The translations under genes and the position numbers were made by a program. From the NCBI GenBank assembly GCA_025362055.1, contig JANYIM010000108.1, positions 1 to 49,672 of the forward strand: 49,672 bases of DNA, read 5' to 3'. Origin of the DNA: Bacteroidota bacterium. GTDB lineage: Bacteria > Bacteroidota > Bacteroidia > Chitinophagales > Chitinophagaceae. The notes under the pieces are model-generated. The model made no database searches. It was given only the letters and a program-made list of their open reading frames with translations, and was not told where the DNA came from. The first letter of the stretch is position 1, and every line of letters begins with the position of its first letter. Of the stretch, positions 29,573 to 39,437 are shown piece by piece.

Positions 29573-29757
29573 AGGCTGCAAAAGTAAAAAATAATACCCT
29601 CAAACCACGATTGTTTTAATATTATTACTCCGGCATTTTATCATTGCGCAGCTGCGGTGGCGTCGCAGTCCGTTCAACTTTATATCTTTGGGCAACCTTG
29701 GCATCCTTGTCAAAGAGGAATTCACAATAAGAACAGCTGAAAAAGAAAACTAAATAA

Positions 29758-30900
29758 ATGGACTCGATCATCGATTTTCCTGAAAACAAGCCACCCCTGT
29801 TGGAAAGATTTGGCTTGTATTACCTGAACTTGTTTAAAAAGATAGACAGGAGCCACAGTGTTTTTGACATGAGTGATGCGGAGCTGTCTAAAAAAGTAAG
29901 GAACATCACCAACCGCGGAATTATCCTTTCTTCACTGATCGGCCTTGTTTGTGTTTTCCCAACAGTATGGGTGGATGTACATTTTACCGACAGTCCCTTT
30001 ATGATACATTACGGATGGGTAGCCGCAGTTACACTCATTTCCATATTGATAGAATTTTACGTGCTTTTTATCATTGCATTAAAGGCAGTGTATGAGGTAA
30101 GCGACCTCATTAATATGCGTGCAACCCAAAGTGACCTGTTGGATGATGGTGCATTCAGTGTAAAACACATTTTAGCAAGAACGGCACTGGAATTACCCGA
30201 TCCTCAACTGAAAATTTTAGGGATCGATCCGTTTGAGCGCATTTCAAAAAAGAATTTATTTGTACTCAGTTTATTATACAAGGCAAAGATCATTGTTACC
30301 AATTTTATTTTAAAATATGGCCTCAAATTCACTGTGGGAAATACTTTGCTGGGGATCCCCGTTTTGTATGAAGCATTGCCCGTAGAATGCTTCTGGAATA
30401 GCATGGTAATAAAAAGAGTGGTGCATGAGGCCCGGTTAAGGTTATTTGGCTTTGCATTGGCACACCAGATCGCTAATAATGTAGTAAATGATAAATTGCT
30501 GGATCAATTATCTCCCCTGGCTCAAACGGGCTGCCTTAGGGCCATTGGCAATGCGGTAGTAATGGCACAGAACTATCATCCCAATATGATCGTTTTATTG
30601 ATGCGATTCCAGTTGATATTACAGATCAGCGAAGAGAATAGATATGATGACTGGGAGCTGTTCCTGGATACTTTAAAAAAGGTCAATGACCAGGAGCGGT
30701 ATTTTTTATTGGACCTGTTCACCGTATCTGCCGCATTTGATGGAAAACTTTCTCAGTTAGAAGAAGACAGTTTGCGGGCAGCTTATGGCAATGATTATGA
30801 TTCCTATTATCCCCGGCTGCTACAACTTACAGCATGTTTAAAAGACGGCAGATTAAATGAGGCGCTGGCTTTATGTAAACTGGATTTTGTGGCAGGGTAA
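29758..30900 (+). CDS. Conserved-type membrane protein of unknown function (380 aa)
   Basis: Long ORF, two strong hydrophobic segments near the N-terminus and a third around residue 200. Confidence 0.85.
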   Translation: MDSIIDFPENKPPLLERFGLYYLNLFKKIDRSHSVFDMSDAELSKKVRNITNRGIILSSLIGLVCVFPTVWVDVHFTDSPFMIHYGWVAAVTLISILIEFYVLFIIALKAVYEVSDLINMRATQSDLLDDGAFSVKHILARTALELPDPQLKILGIDPFERISKKNLFVLSLLYKAKIIVTNFILKYGLKFTVGNTLLGIPVLYEALPVECFWNSMVIKRVVHEARLRLFGFALAHQIANNVVNDKLLDQLSPLAQTGCLRAIGNAVVMAQNYHPNMIVLLMRFQLILQISEENRYDDWELFLDTLKKVNDQERYFLLDLFTVSAAFDGKLSQLEEDSLRAAYGNDYDSYYPRLLQLTACLKDGRLNEALALCKLDFVAG

Positions 30901-30920
30901 ATTTGTATCATCCGGTACAG

Positions 30921-31313
30921 CTATTGTCCCAACCGCTTTTCCAACTCCAATGCCCGCATTCTTAATATTTCCATTCGCAGTTCTATTCTTACAGGGATAT
31001 AACCGGTGCCCCTCCTGTTATTATATTTATCAGCTATCTTTTTAAATTCCAGGTCCCTTTGTTTTTCCCAGTCGCTTTCTTCTTCAGCCAGTTTTTTTCG
31101 TTGTTGCGGTTCAGCAATCTTTAATAATTTATTTTGGGCGACCCTTATGTCTTCTTCCCACGCTAAATATGCTTTATTATAACAAGTTGCGCTGGGCATG
31201 GTAGCATGTGAATGTGCCAGGCAATTATTCATCCTTGCATCGATAGGGTGAATAACAGAATCCGGGCCATTGAAAAAAACTCCGGCAGTCATAAAAATGG
31301 GAAGAAGTATCAT
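30921..31313 (-). CDS. Lysozyme inhibitor LprI / DUF1311-like protein
   Basis: 130 aa; ATCYNKAYLAWEEDIRVAQNKLLKI...LAEEESDWEKQRDLEFKKIADKYNN pattern. Confidence 0.6.
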   Translation of the reverse strand: MILLPIFMTAGVFFNGPDSVIHPIDARMNNCLAHSHATMPSATCYNKAYLAWEEDIRVAQNKLLKIAEPQQRKKLAEEESDWEKQRDLEFKKIADKYNNRRGTGYIPVRIELRMEILRMRALELEKRLGQ

Positions 31314-31645
31314 TTTAATTTTTCATTTTCAATATGCCGTTGCCCATCCCGGTTATTTTTCTTTTCAAAATTTTTCTCCAATGCATCTGTAAGATCAACC
31401 CCGGTTTGATTGGCTAAGCAGATCAATACCCATAACACATCCGCCATTTCATCACTTAGTTCTTTTTTTTTATCGATTTCCTTAAAGGATTGTTCGCCGT
31501 ATTGCCGTACCATTAAGCGGGATAGTTCACCTACCTCTTCCATTAGTATACCCAGGTTGGTAAGCTCACCGAAATATTTTACGCCGATGGTTTTTATCCA
31601 TTGGTCAACTTTGGTTTGCGCTTCTCTTAATGTGATATCATTCAT
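31310..31645 (-). CDS. MazG-like nucleotide pyrophosphohydrolase
   Basis: 111 aa; EEVGELSRLM and ELSDEMADVLWVLICLANQTGVDL. Confidence 0.88.
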   Translation of the reverse strand: MNDITLREAQTKVDQWIKTIGVKYFGELTNLGILMEEVGELSRLMVRQYGEQSFKEIDKKKELSDEMADVLWVLICLANQTGVDLTDALEKNFEKKNNRDGQRHIENEKLK

Positions 31646-31698
31646 ATTTTATCTCTTGTTAAGATCAGGTTTACATATTGGGCTTTAGTCCCTTACAC

Positions 31699-32151
31699 CT
31701 ATTCTTTGTTCTTTGTATCAATAAAGATAGTTACTGGCCCGTCGTTCACCAATGAAACCTTCATATCGGCGCCAAATTTTCCTGTAAATATTTTTTTGCT
31801 CAGGTCGTTTTCCAGTTGAGCGATCAGTTTTTCATACATTGGTATTGCAGACTCCGGTTTACTTGCTTTAATATAGGAAGGACGGTTCCCCTTTTTTGTA
31901 GCAGCATGTAAGGTAAACTGGCTTACCAATAAAATATCGCCTCCCGTATCTTTTACAGAGATATTAGGCACTTTATGTTCATCATCACAAATGCGCAGGT
32001 TAACGATCTTGTTACTAAGCCATTCAATATCTTCCGTGGTATCTGCATCTTCAATACCCGCAAATACCAATAGCCCGCTTTCGATCGCTGCAATGATCTT
32101 CCCTTCAACAGCCACTGCAGCCTTCGTTACTCTTTGTACGATCGCTCTCAT
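31699..32151 (-). CDS. dtd: D-aminoacyl-tRNA deacylase
   Basis: 150 aa; MRAIVQRVTKAAVAVEG, LLVSQFTLHAATKKGNRPSY, GKFGADMKVSLVNDGPVTIFIDT. Confidence 0.96.
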   Translation of the reverse strand: MRAIVQRVTKAAVAVEGKIIAAIESGLLVFAGIEDADTTEDIEWLSNKIVNLRICDDEHKVPNISVKDTGGDILLVSQFTLHAATKKGNRPSYIKASKPESAIPMYEKLIAQLENDLSKKIFTGKFGADMKVSLVNDGPVTIFIDTKNKE

Positions 32152-32202
32152 TGTATAAAGGTAGTCCCCTAAGTTTTTATGAAAAAGTCATAAAACAAAT
32201 TT

Positions 32203-32364
32203 ATGCCGATTAAATTTAAACCGAAGCAGCCGGGGTTTGACAGGTATGATCATCTAAAGCCAATGGCCGATGGAACCTGCGCTGGTAAAGGCAATCCTGC
32301 TGCCAAATGGAAGGTGTGGGAATGGCGAATTTGTCTTTATGTAGCCCATGAGCCTCAAAAATAA
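32203..32364 (+). CDS. Possible small ORF (53 aa)
   Basis: ATG to TAA: MPIKFKPKQPGFDRYDHLKPMADGTCAGKGNPAAKWKVWEWRICLYVAHEPQK; below the ORF-track size cut-off. Confidence 0.25.
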   Translation: MPIKFKPKQPGFDRYDHLKPMADGTCAGKGNPAAKWKVWEWRICLYVAHEPQK

Positions 32365-32481
32365 AATAGACAGGAAAGATGATGCTACTGTATTTTTCAT
32401 GGCAGTATCGGGGGCGATAATTATACGCTAACCCCCATAAAATAACCTGCGATAAGACAAGAAATTTGTATAAGAGAAGGA

Positions 32482-32495
32482 CACGGTATACCGTG
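32482..32495. repeat. Perfect 14-bp palindrome, possible terminator stem
   Basis: CACGGTATACCGTG with flanking AGG/CCT extension and T-rich plus-strand 3' side. Confidence 0.5.
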
Positions 32496-32504
32496 GCCTC
32501 TTTA

Positions 32505-32675
32505 TTATTTTGTTTTAGCTGCTATCAACAATGCTATAGCGCCAAGGGGTAGTGGCATCCACCAAAAATCTTTCAGCTCACTTAAATGACTACTGTTTTT
32601 TCCAATCATATACATTGCAATGGATGCAATGATACATAGTACTCCAAGAATCCCGAAAAGGTTTTTTTTATTCAT
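32505..32675 (-). CDS. Small membrane protein (56 aa, two predicted TM helices)
   Basis: MNKKNLFGILGVLCIIASIAMYMIGKNSSHLSELKDFWWMPLPLGAIALLIAAKTK*; missing from the ORF track because of size. Confidence 0.55.
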   Translation of the reverse strand: MNKKNLFGILGVLCIIASIAMYMIGKNSSHLSELKDFWWMPLPLGAIALLIAAKTK

Positions 32676-32710
32676 GTCAGTTGTTTTTTTATAAAGCTAC
32701 TCATCCATAT

Positions 32711-32753
32711 TTGCATATGCAATAGCAACTGAAAATATTTTTATCATTGCATA
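32711..32753. promoter_or_regulatory. Candidate regulator-binding region
   Basis: Perfect 12-bp palindrome TTGCATATGCAA (32711-32722); TATGCAAT (32716-32723) repeated inverted as ATTGCATA (32746-32753), 36 bp upstream of the 56-aa ORF. Confidence 0.3.
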
Positions 32754-33071
32754 CACGAAGATGATGCAGTAAATAAAAAATATTTTTTTTTGACCATGAA
32801 AAGCAAGGTTCAAAAACTCAATAAACAACACATGGTTTAGTGAAAAAATATTTTTCAATTTAAGGTAGCCTGCATTCTTCGAGCGGGTAGTGAAAATTTG
32901 GCCAAAAACGACAAAACGCCCTGAAATCAGGTAGTTGAATATTTACCGGAAATTCCAAGAATTTCAGCAAAAATTTTATTAATAAATAGAGGAGAATCAG
33001 GCAAAAGCCCTGCCCGGTTGCATTATAAATTTGTCCACCATATTTTTCCACAAAGTGTGCATATTAAAAAG

Positions 33072-33102
33072 TTTGATTGTTCAGTTGTAACAAATATTTT
33101 CG
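33072..33102 (+). promoter_or_regulatory. Candidate promoter of nrdJ
   Basis: TTTG (33072-33075), 19 nt, TATTTTCG (33095-33102), one mismatch to TAnnTTTG. Confidence 0.4.
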
Positions 33103-33160
33103 TTTCCCTACAGGGGCTTAACAATAACTTAACCTTACTAACCAAGTATTATATTCTATT

Positions 33161-36100
33161 ATGTCAACAAAAAAGCAATCTGCAAAAGGCCTTCATTTCA
33201 GCCGGCAGTTCACCAAAGATGACGTTAGTCCGTTCGATATGTTTGACTATGACTACCGCACATCTGTAATTAAGAACCCAACTGGTGAAGTTGTATTTCA
33301 AATGGATAATGTGGAAGTGCCGAAGCAATGGAGCCAGATCGCTACGGATATCTTAGCACAAAAATATTTCAGAAAAGCGGGTATCCCCCAGAGTGATGGA
33401 ACTACCGGAAGAGAAACTACCGTGAAGCAAGTGGCACATCGTATGGCTCATTGCTGGAGAGTATGGGGTGAACGCAATAATTATTTTGCTACCGTAAAAG
33501 ATGCGGAGGTATTTTATGATGAATTGGTTTACTCTATCTTAAACCAGGCATGCGTACCCAACAGCCCCCAATGGTTCAATACCGGTTTGTATGAAGTATA
33601 TGGTATTACGGGTAAGCCGCAGGGGCATTATTATGTGGATGCTAAAGACGGCCAGTTAAAAAAATCAACCAGCGCTTACGAGCGCCCGCAGCCACATGCC
33701 TGCTTTATCTTAAGTGTAAATGACGACCTCGTTAATGAAGGTGGCATCATGGACCTTTGGGTGAGGGAAGCCAGGATATTTAAATATGGAAGTGGTGTAG
33801 GCACCAATTTTTCGAGCATACGGGGTGAAGGGGAAAAGTTAAGCGGCGGTGGTACTTCATCTGGCTTAATGAGTTTTTTAAAGATCGGCGACCGGGCTGC
33901 AGGTGCAATAAAAAGTGGTGGTACCACAAGAAGGGCTGCTAAAATGGTTTGTCTTGACCTTGACCATCCCGAGATCGTGGAATTCGTTAACTGGAAAACA
34001 AGGGAAGAAGATAAAGTAGCAGCATTGATCGCTGCCGGTTATTCCAACGATTATGAAGGCGAAGCATACCGTACTGTAAGCGGACAAAACAGCAACAACT
34101 CGGTACGCATTCCCAATTCTTTCTTTACTGTATTGGATGAGGACGGCGATTGGGAACTAAAAGGAAGAAGCGATGGCAGGACCATGCGTAAAGTAAAAGC
34201 AAGGGAATTGTGGGACCAGATCAATTATGCTGCGTGGCGTTGTGCTGATCCGGGTACGCAATATGATACTACCATCAATGAATGGCATACCTGCCCCGAA
34301 GGCGGCCCGATAAGAGCGTCTAATCCATGCAGTGAGTATATGTTCCTTGATAACACGGCCTGTAACCTGGCTAGTGTAAACCTTCGCCGGTTCTTTAATG
34401 AAGATGACAATACCGTTGATGTACCCGGTTTTGAATATACCTGCCGTTTGTGGACCGTGGTACTGGAAATATCTGTGCTGATGGCACAATTCCCAAGTAA
34501 AGAAGTGGCACAACTGAGTTATGATTACAGGACTTTGGGATTGGGTTATGCCAATCTTGGTTCTTTATTAATGGTAAGCGGCATTGCATACGATAGTGAA
34601 GAAGCAAGAGGCATTGCAGGCGCTATTACGGCCATCATGACCGGTGTATCTTATACAACATCAGCAGAGATGGCAGGTTTCCTTGGTGCATTTGACAAGT
34701 ACGAAGAAAATAAAAAGCACATGCTAAGGGTAATGCATAACCATCGTGCTGCCGCTTATGATGCTGCTGATGCATATGAAGGCCTGGAAATAAAACCACA
34801 GGGCATCAATGCAAAATATTGCCCCGATTATTTATTGAAAGCTGCTACCAAGGCATGGGATGATGCCGTACAGCTGGGAGAAAAACATGGTTACCGCAAC
34901 GCACAAACAACTGTGATTGCACCAACCGGAACCATTGGCCTGGTAATGGATTGTGATACTACGGGCGTTGAACCTGATTTTGCATTGGTGAAATTCAAGA
35001 AACTGAGCGGTGGTGGTTATTTCAAGATCATCAATCAATCTGTACCACAGGCTTTGCGTAATTTAAAATACAGCGAACCCCAAATTGAAGAGATCGTTAA
35101 TTATGCCAAGGGCCATGCTTCACTGGAAAGATCGCCGTACATCAACAGGCAAACGTTGATGGATAAAGGGTTTGCTGAAGAAGACATTGAAAAACTGAAT
35201 GCGGTCTTAGGTGCAGCTTTTGAGATCGGGTTTGTTTTCAATGTGTATACCCTGGGAGAAACCTGCCTTGAACGTCTTGGATTTAAACCGGAACAATACA
35301 ATGATTTTGGATGGAGCTTATTGGAAGCGCTTGGATTTTCTGATGAAGAGATCGATGCTGCCAATGTGTATATCTGCGGTACTATGACGGTGGAGGGAGC
35401 CCCTTATTTAAAAGATGAACACCTTTCTGTTTTTGATTGCGCCAACAAGTGTGGCCAGATCGGGGAACGTTATATCCATGCTCACGGGCATATCCGCATG
35501 ATGGGAGCAGCACAGCCATTCCTCAGCGGCGCCATTTCAAAGACCATCAACCTTCCTAATGAAGCAACCAAGGAAGAGATCGCAGATGCATACCGGATGA
35601 GTTGGGAGCTTGGGTTAAAAGCCTGTGCACTTTATCGTGATGGTTCTAAATTATCACAACCATTGAGCAACAAAAGCGATAAGAAAAGAAAACTGGATGA
35701 CGTGATCAGTGAAGATAAAGCGATGGAACTGGCAGCCGAAATATCTACCATGGTGGATATGGGCAAACTCACCATCGATGACCTGCTGGATGAAATGAAC
35801 AAGCGCGTGCAGAATAGCGCAGATACAACCCTTAAACGCCAGCTCGCCATGATCGTGGAACGCAGGGCGCTACCGGCAAAGCGTAGGGGCTTTACACAGA
35901 AAGCGAAGATCAACGGACAGGCGTTGTTCCTGCGTACCGGCGAATACAACGATGGGACACTGGGCGAAATATTCATTGACATGGCCAAAGAAGGCGCTAC
36001 CATGCGTAGTATGCTCAACTGTTTTGCCATTGCCATTTCCATTGGCTTGCAATATGGCGTGCCGCTGGAAGAATATGTAGAAAAATTTGTATTCACCCGT

Positions 36101-36553
36101 TTTGAACCAAGCGGCATGGTGGAACATCCGAATATTAAAAGCGCTACTTCTATCATTGACTTTATCTTCCGCTCCCTTGCATACGAATACCTGGGAAGAA
36201 ATGACCTTGTTCATGTATTAGATGCACCTGAAGTGCAGAACCTCGGCAACGAAGAATGGGACCCTGCAACACCAACGATCGGTGAACGCAAACCCGAATT
36301 AAGTGAAGTAAGGGTAATTGGCACATCTAATGGAAGCGTACAACCATCCACAGCAACCAATGGTCAACCCGCAAAGGCGCAACACCGCACGGCACACGTT
36401 ACAAAAGCCCCCAATGGAATGGACGCCGTAAATGCAGCAGCTAAAAGCATGCAAAGTGATGCGCCTGCATGCAATACCTGCGGACATATCACCGTACGCA
36501 GCGGCACCTGTTACAAATGTTTGAATTGCGGTAATAGCATGGGTTGCAGTTAA
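33161..36553 (+). CDS. nrdJ: Adenosylcobalamin-dependent (class II) ribonucleoside-diphosphate reductase
   Basis: 1130 aa; NSPQWFNTGLYE, KYGSGVGTNFSSIRG, NPCSEYMFLDNTACNLASVNL, C-terminal TSCPD-type region and CNTCGHITVRSGTCYKCLNCG. Confidence 0.96.
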   Translation: MSTKKQSAKGLHFSRQFTKDDVSPFDMFDYDYRTSVIKNPTGEVVFQMDNVEVPKQWSQIATDILAQKYFRKAGIPQSDGTTGRETTVKQVAHRMAHCWRVWGERNNYFATVKDAEVFYDELVYSILNQACVPNSPQWFNTGLYEVYGITGKPQGHYYVDAKDGQLKKSTSAYERPQPHACFILSVNDDLVNEGGIMDLWVREARIFKYGSGVGTNFSSIRGEGEKLSGGGTSSGLMSFLKIGDRAAGAIKSGGTTRRAAKMVCLDLDHPEIVEFVNWKTREEDKVAALIAAGYSNDYEGEAYRTVSGQNSNNSVRIPNSFFTVLDEDGDWELKGRSDGRTMRKVKARELWDQINYAAWRCADPGTQYDTTINEWHTCPEGGPIRASNPCSEYMFLDNTACNLASVNLRRFFNEDDNTVDVPGFEYTCRLWTVVLEISVLMAQFPSKEVAQLSYDYRTLGLGYANLGSLLMVSGIAYDSEEARGIAGAITAIMTGVSYTTSAEMAGFLGAFDKYEENKKHMLRVMHNHRAAAYDAADAYEGLEIKPQGINAKYCPDYLLKAATKAWDDAVQLGEKHGYRNAQTTVIAPTGTIGLVMDCDTTGVEPDFALVKFKKLSGGGYFKIINQSVPQALRNLKYSEPQIEEIVNYAKGHASLERSPYINRQTLMDKGFAEEDIEKLNAVLGAAFEIGFVFNVYTLGETCLERLGFKPEQYNDFGWSLLEALGFSDEEIDAANVYICGTMTVEGAPYLKDEHLSVFDCANKCGQIGERYIHAHGHIRMMGAAQPFLSGAISKTINLPNEATKEEIADAYRMSWELGLKACALYRDGSKLSQPLSNKSDKKRKLDDVISEDKAMELAAEISTMVDMGKLTIDDLLDEMNKRVQNSADTTLKRQLAMIVERRALPAKRRGFTQKAKINGQALFLRTGEYNDGTLGEIFIDMAKEGATMRSMLNCFAIAISIGLQYGVPLEEYVEKFVFTRFEPSGMVEHPNIKSATSIIDFIFRSLAYEYLGRNDLVHVLDAPEVQNLGNEEWDPATPTIGERKPELSEVRVIGTSNGSVQPSTATNGQPAKAQHRTAHVTKAPNGMDAVNAAAKSMQSDAPACNTCGHITVRSGTCYKCLNCGNSMGCS

Positions 36554-36585
36554 ATTGGTTTGAATAGCACAAACATATAAGAAAG

Positions 36586-36614
36586 CCATCAGTGTAAAAG
36601 CTGGTGGTTTTTTT
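36586..36614 (+). terminator. Rho-independent terminator after nrdJ
   Basis: CCATCAG (36586-36592) / CTGGTGG (36601-36607) with one G-U, then seven T. Confidence 0.75.
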
Positions 36615-36772
36615 GTGAACGAAATCTTTATAATCCCCGAGAGCGGTTGCAAACCCTGTCGGCGATAAAATAATATTGTTTAAGCGTTCTGTGATTTACA
36701 CCTCATTAAAAGAAGGGATTGGGTTTCCAAATTACTGCTGTCGGGTTTTTCAACCGCCAACAGGGGATTTCG

Positions 36773-37531
36773 TTACTGCCCCAACCAATCCTTAAATGCA
36801 TTTACCCTTTCACGGCTCACCACGGTTTCAGCATTTGTTGCAGGCAACAGCTCTAGTTTCAATCTTCCGCCCAGCCAGGTATGTACTTTTTTTATTGCTT
36901 CGATATTTACCAGCAACTGCCGGTTGATGCGGTAGAACTTATTGGGTTGTAATTGTTCTTCTAATTGCGAAAGATTATTTTCCAGCAGGTGTTTGTTGTT
37001 GTTGAAATCAACGGCGTAGCAAAGTTTGCCATCGGCATAACAGAAGGCAGTGGCTTCTGTTTTTATATAACTGAGTTGCTGTCCTCTTTTTACCAGTAAA
37101 CGTTCTTTGTATTTCGCTGTATTCATCTCCTGTACCAGCTTCAGTATCTTTTCAGAAAAATCATCATTTTTTTTATGATATAATTGCCGGTATTTTTCTA
37201 CTGCTCTTGCTAACTCATGTTGATCAATTGGTTTTAGCAGGTAATCGATACTGTTAACCTTAAAAGCCTTTAAAGTATACTGGTCAAATGCTGTAGTGAA
37301 AATTACGGGTGCCTTTATTTTTACCTGGTGAAAAATGTCGAAACTCAGGCCATCAGCAAGCTGTATGTCCATGAAGATAAGGTCGAGTTCTGTGGCCGAC
37401 TGGAAATATTGTACAGCGGATACTACACTATCGAGCCTGCACACCACATCTATCTCCTCATTGATAGTATGAAGCAATTTGGTAAGCCTGTTGGCCGCCG
37501 GGGTCTCATCTTCTATGATTATTACCTTCAT
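36773..37531 (-). CDS. LytTR-family response regulator
   Basis: Receiver (VIIIEDETPAANRL, LIFMDIQLADG, PVIFTTAF) and LytTR domain (LLVKRGQQLSYIKTE...FYRINRQLLVNIEAI). Confidence 0.93.
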   Translation of the reverse strand: MKVIIIEDETPAANRLTKLLHTINEEIDVVCRLDSVVSAVQYFQSATELDLIFMDIQLADGLSFDIFHQVKIKAPVIFTTAFDQYTLKAFKVNSIDYLLKPIDQHELARAVEKYRQLYHKKNDDFSEKILKLVQEMNTAKYKERLLVKRGQQLSYIKTEATAFCYADGKLCYAVDFNNNKHLLENNLSQLEEQLQPNKFYRINRQLLVNIEAIKKVHTWLGGRLKLELLPATNAETVVSRERVNAFKDWLGQ

Positions 37532-37532
37532 A

Positions 37533-38579
37533 TTAATTTTCTAACAGGGGAATGGAAACAATAAAATTCTCACCGCTTTCGGTCACTTTAACTTTTTTAT
37601 CTCCCAATAATTTGTAACGGTTGCGGATATTGTCGAGCCCGATGCCGGTTGATTCATAGACCTGGTTCTTTACCTGTAGATTATTGCTTACCACAAGATT
37701 ACCATTCTCAGAAAATACATTGATCCGTAAAGGCTTTTCTGATGAAACAATATTATGCTTAATGGCATTTTCCATCAGTAATTGCAGTGAGAACGGAACG
37801 ATCCGCTGCTGTAACTTTTCATCTGGAATATTGATGTCAATATCAAGATTGCTCCCAAACCTTGTCTTTAATAAAAAACCATAGGCCTTCAAAACATCTA
37901 ATTCTTCTTTTAAAGGGATCGTCTTTTCCTCTTTTACGTCTAAAATATGGCGATAGACTTTCGACATCTCCTGCACAAAATCAATGGCTTGTTTCGGATC
38001 ATCCGGAATGATGGCGCAGAGTGTATTCAGGTTATTGAATAAAAAATGGGGATTCACCTGTGTCTTTAATGCACTCAGCTGTGCATTCAGACTTTCTCTT
38101 TTTAAATTTTCCTGTTCCTCAACAGATTTCTTCAACTCATTCATGAAGTAAATACTTTCATAAATGGCAATGACCATGATAGTACAGAATATGGCGGCTG
38201 AGTTCGAATTGATAAGAATATTGGTACTGAAATGGCTGCCATAACTGCCCTTGAAAATAATATCATCCATAAGCCAGCCAAACAAATTATTCCCGATAAC
38301 GGTAAACAGGAACATGCTCACCGACTGGTGGATCAGGCGTTTACGAACATCCTTGAATAGAGGATATTTGCCGCGGCTCCAGATCATGATTAACCTATCG
38401 CCAAACCACAAGGCAACAGTTATAAAAAAGGCGATGAAATATTTATCCCAGCTGAAATAGGGGGGCTTGCCAAAGCGGCAGCCCATGAATACGATGGGGA
38501 CGATGAAGCTTAAAACAGGAATGGTGAACAAGATCAGCCACCCGTCATTGAATCCTATTTTACAATTTGTACGCCTCAT
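37533..38579 (-). CDS. LytS/YehU-type sensor histidine kinase
   Basis: His_kinase motif LNAQLSALKTQVNPHFLFNNLNTLCAII; VPFSLQLLMENAIKHNI; GIGLDNIRNRYKLLG. Confidence 0.93.
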   Translation of the reverse strand: MRRTNCKIGFNDGWLILFTIPVLSFIVPIVFMGCRFGKPPYFSWDKYFIAFFITVALWFGDRLIMIWSRGKYPLFKDVRKRLIHQSVSMFLFTVIGNNLFGWLMDDIIFKGSYGSHFSTNILINSNSAAIFCTIMVIAIYESIYFMNELKKSVEEQENLKRESLNAQLSALKTQVNPHFLFNNLNTLCAIIPDDPKQAIDFVQEMSKVYRHILDVKEEKTIPLKEELDVLKAYGFLLKTRFGSNLDIDINIPDEKLQQRIVPFSLQLLMENAIKHNIVSSEKPLRINVFSENGNLVVSNNLQVKNQVYESTGIGLDNIRNRYKLLGDKKVKVTESGENFIVSIPLLEN

Positions 38580-38657
38580 ATGGTAAAGTTATTAAAAATG
38601 ACAGGTATTCCATTGATATAGGAATACCTGTCATTTATTTCGTTCCAGCCCAAAAAC

Positions 38658-39230
38658 TTATTTCCCTTTGCGGCCATTGTATACTTCAACCGCCTCTTTC
38701 AGTTTAGCGATATCAGTTTGTGCTGTCTTTGCTTTTTCTATTGCAGGACCATATCCTTCAAAAGCCCTGGTAGTGACCTCGTTGAGGTTCTTCTTTGAGA
38801 CTAATTTTAATTCTTTGATCCTGGTATCATAAATGAAATAATCGCCTGGGTTACCTTCTGTGCCATTATTGAACATGGCTTCTGTACCATTAAAGGAGGC
38901 GGTAGAAGAAGCATCGCTTGATTTTTGCAAAAAACTTAATTCACCGCTGCAAACAGTTTTAAAAAAATCGCCCTTAATGCAGATGAAATTGTTGCCGGCT
39001 ATTTCAACAGCAACTAGGTCGGAGCCATTATAACTCTTCTCTTTCCCTTCGTTGAATACTATCACAGCGGCATCTCTTTTGATATTGTCTTTTACATAAC
39101 CACTAACAGTGGAGTTATCAGCCAAAACAACACTTCCTTTACTGAATCCTTTAGGAGCTTCAGTTTGAGCGGTTGCCTCTAAAGCGATAAAGCCTAAGGC
39201 AAGGAATGGTAACATTTTTAAGATCTTCAT
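38658..39230 (-). CDS. Secreted protein of unknown function
   Basis: Signal peptide MKILKMLPFLALGFIALEATAQ from ATG 39230. Confidence 0.8.
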   Translation of the reverse strand: MKILKMLPFLALGFIALEATAQTEAPKGFSKGSVVLADNSTVSGYVKDNIKRDAAVIVFNEGKEKSYNGSDLVAVEIAGNNFICIKGDFFKTVCSGELSFLQKSSDASSTASFNGTEAMFNNGTEGNPGDYFIYDTRIKELKLVSKKNLNEVTTRAFEGYGPAIEKAKTAQTDIAKLKEAVEVYNGRKGK

Positions 39231-39437
39231 GATTGTAGTTTTTAAATATTGATAAATTATTTGGTTATGAGCTTCAGTTATCAATATTACCACAGGTTAA
39301 TAGACAGTGCAATCAAAAAGGAGCGAGTTGACGAAAAAGCGGAATGAGTTGTATAAAATCAATAAAAATTGAGATCTACCCACCACTGGGTATAAGAATA
39401 TTGTGATTAGTGCGGATATTTGAAAAAATATAAAGCA

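Noticed and set aside
32995-33035. Cobalamin riboswitch upstream of nrdJ
   Set aside because: GAATCAGGCAAAAGCCCTGCC only loosely resembles a B12 box and I could not find the rest of the conserved core.
32860-33051. 63-aa minus-strand ORF upstream of nrdJ
   Set aside because: AT-rich intergenic frame without convincing start context or family resemblance.
35632-36214. Minus-strand ORFs opposite nrdJ (174 and 114 aa)
   Set aside because: Fully inside the strongly supported nrdJ CDS; likely chance open frames.
36299-36652. 117-aa minus-strand ORF at the nrdJ 3' end
   Set aside because: Mostly antisense to nrdJ and crosses its terminator.
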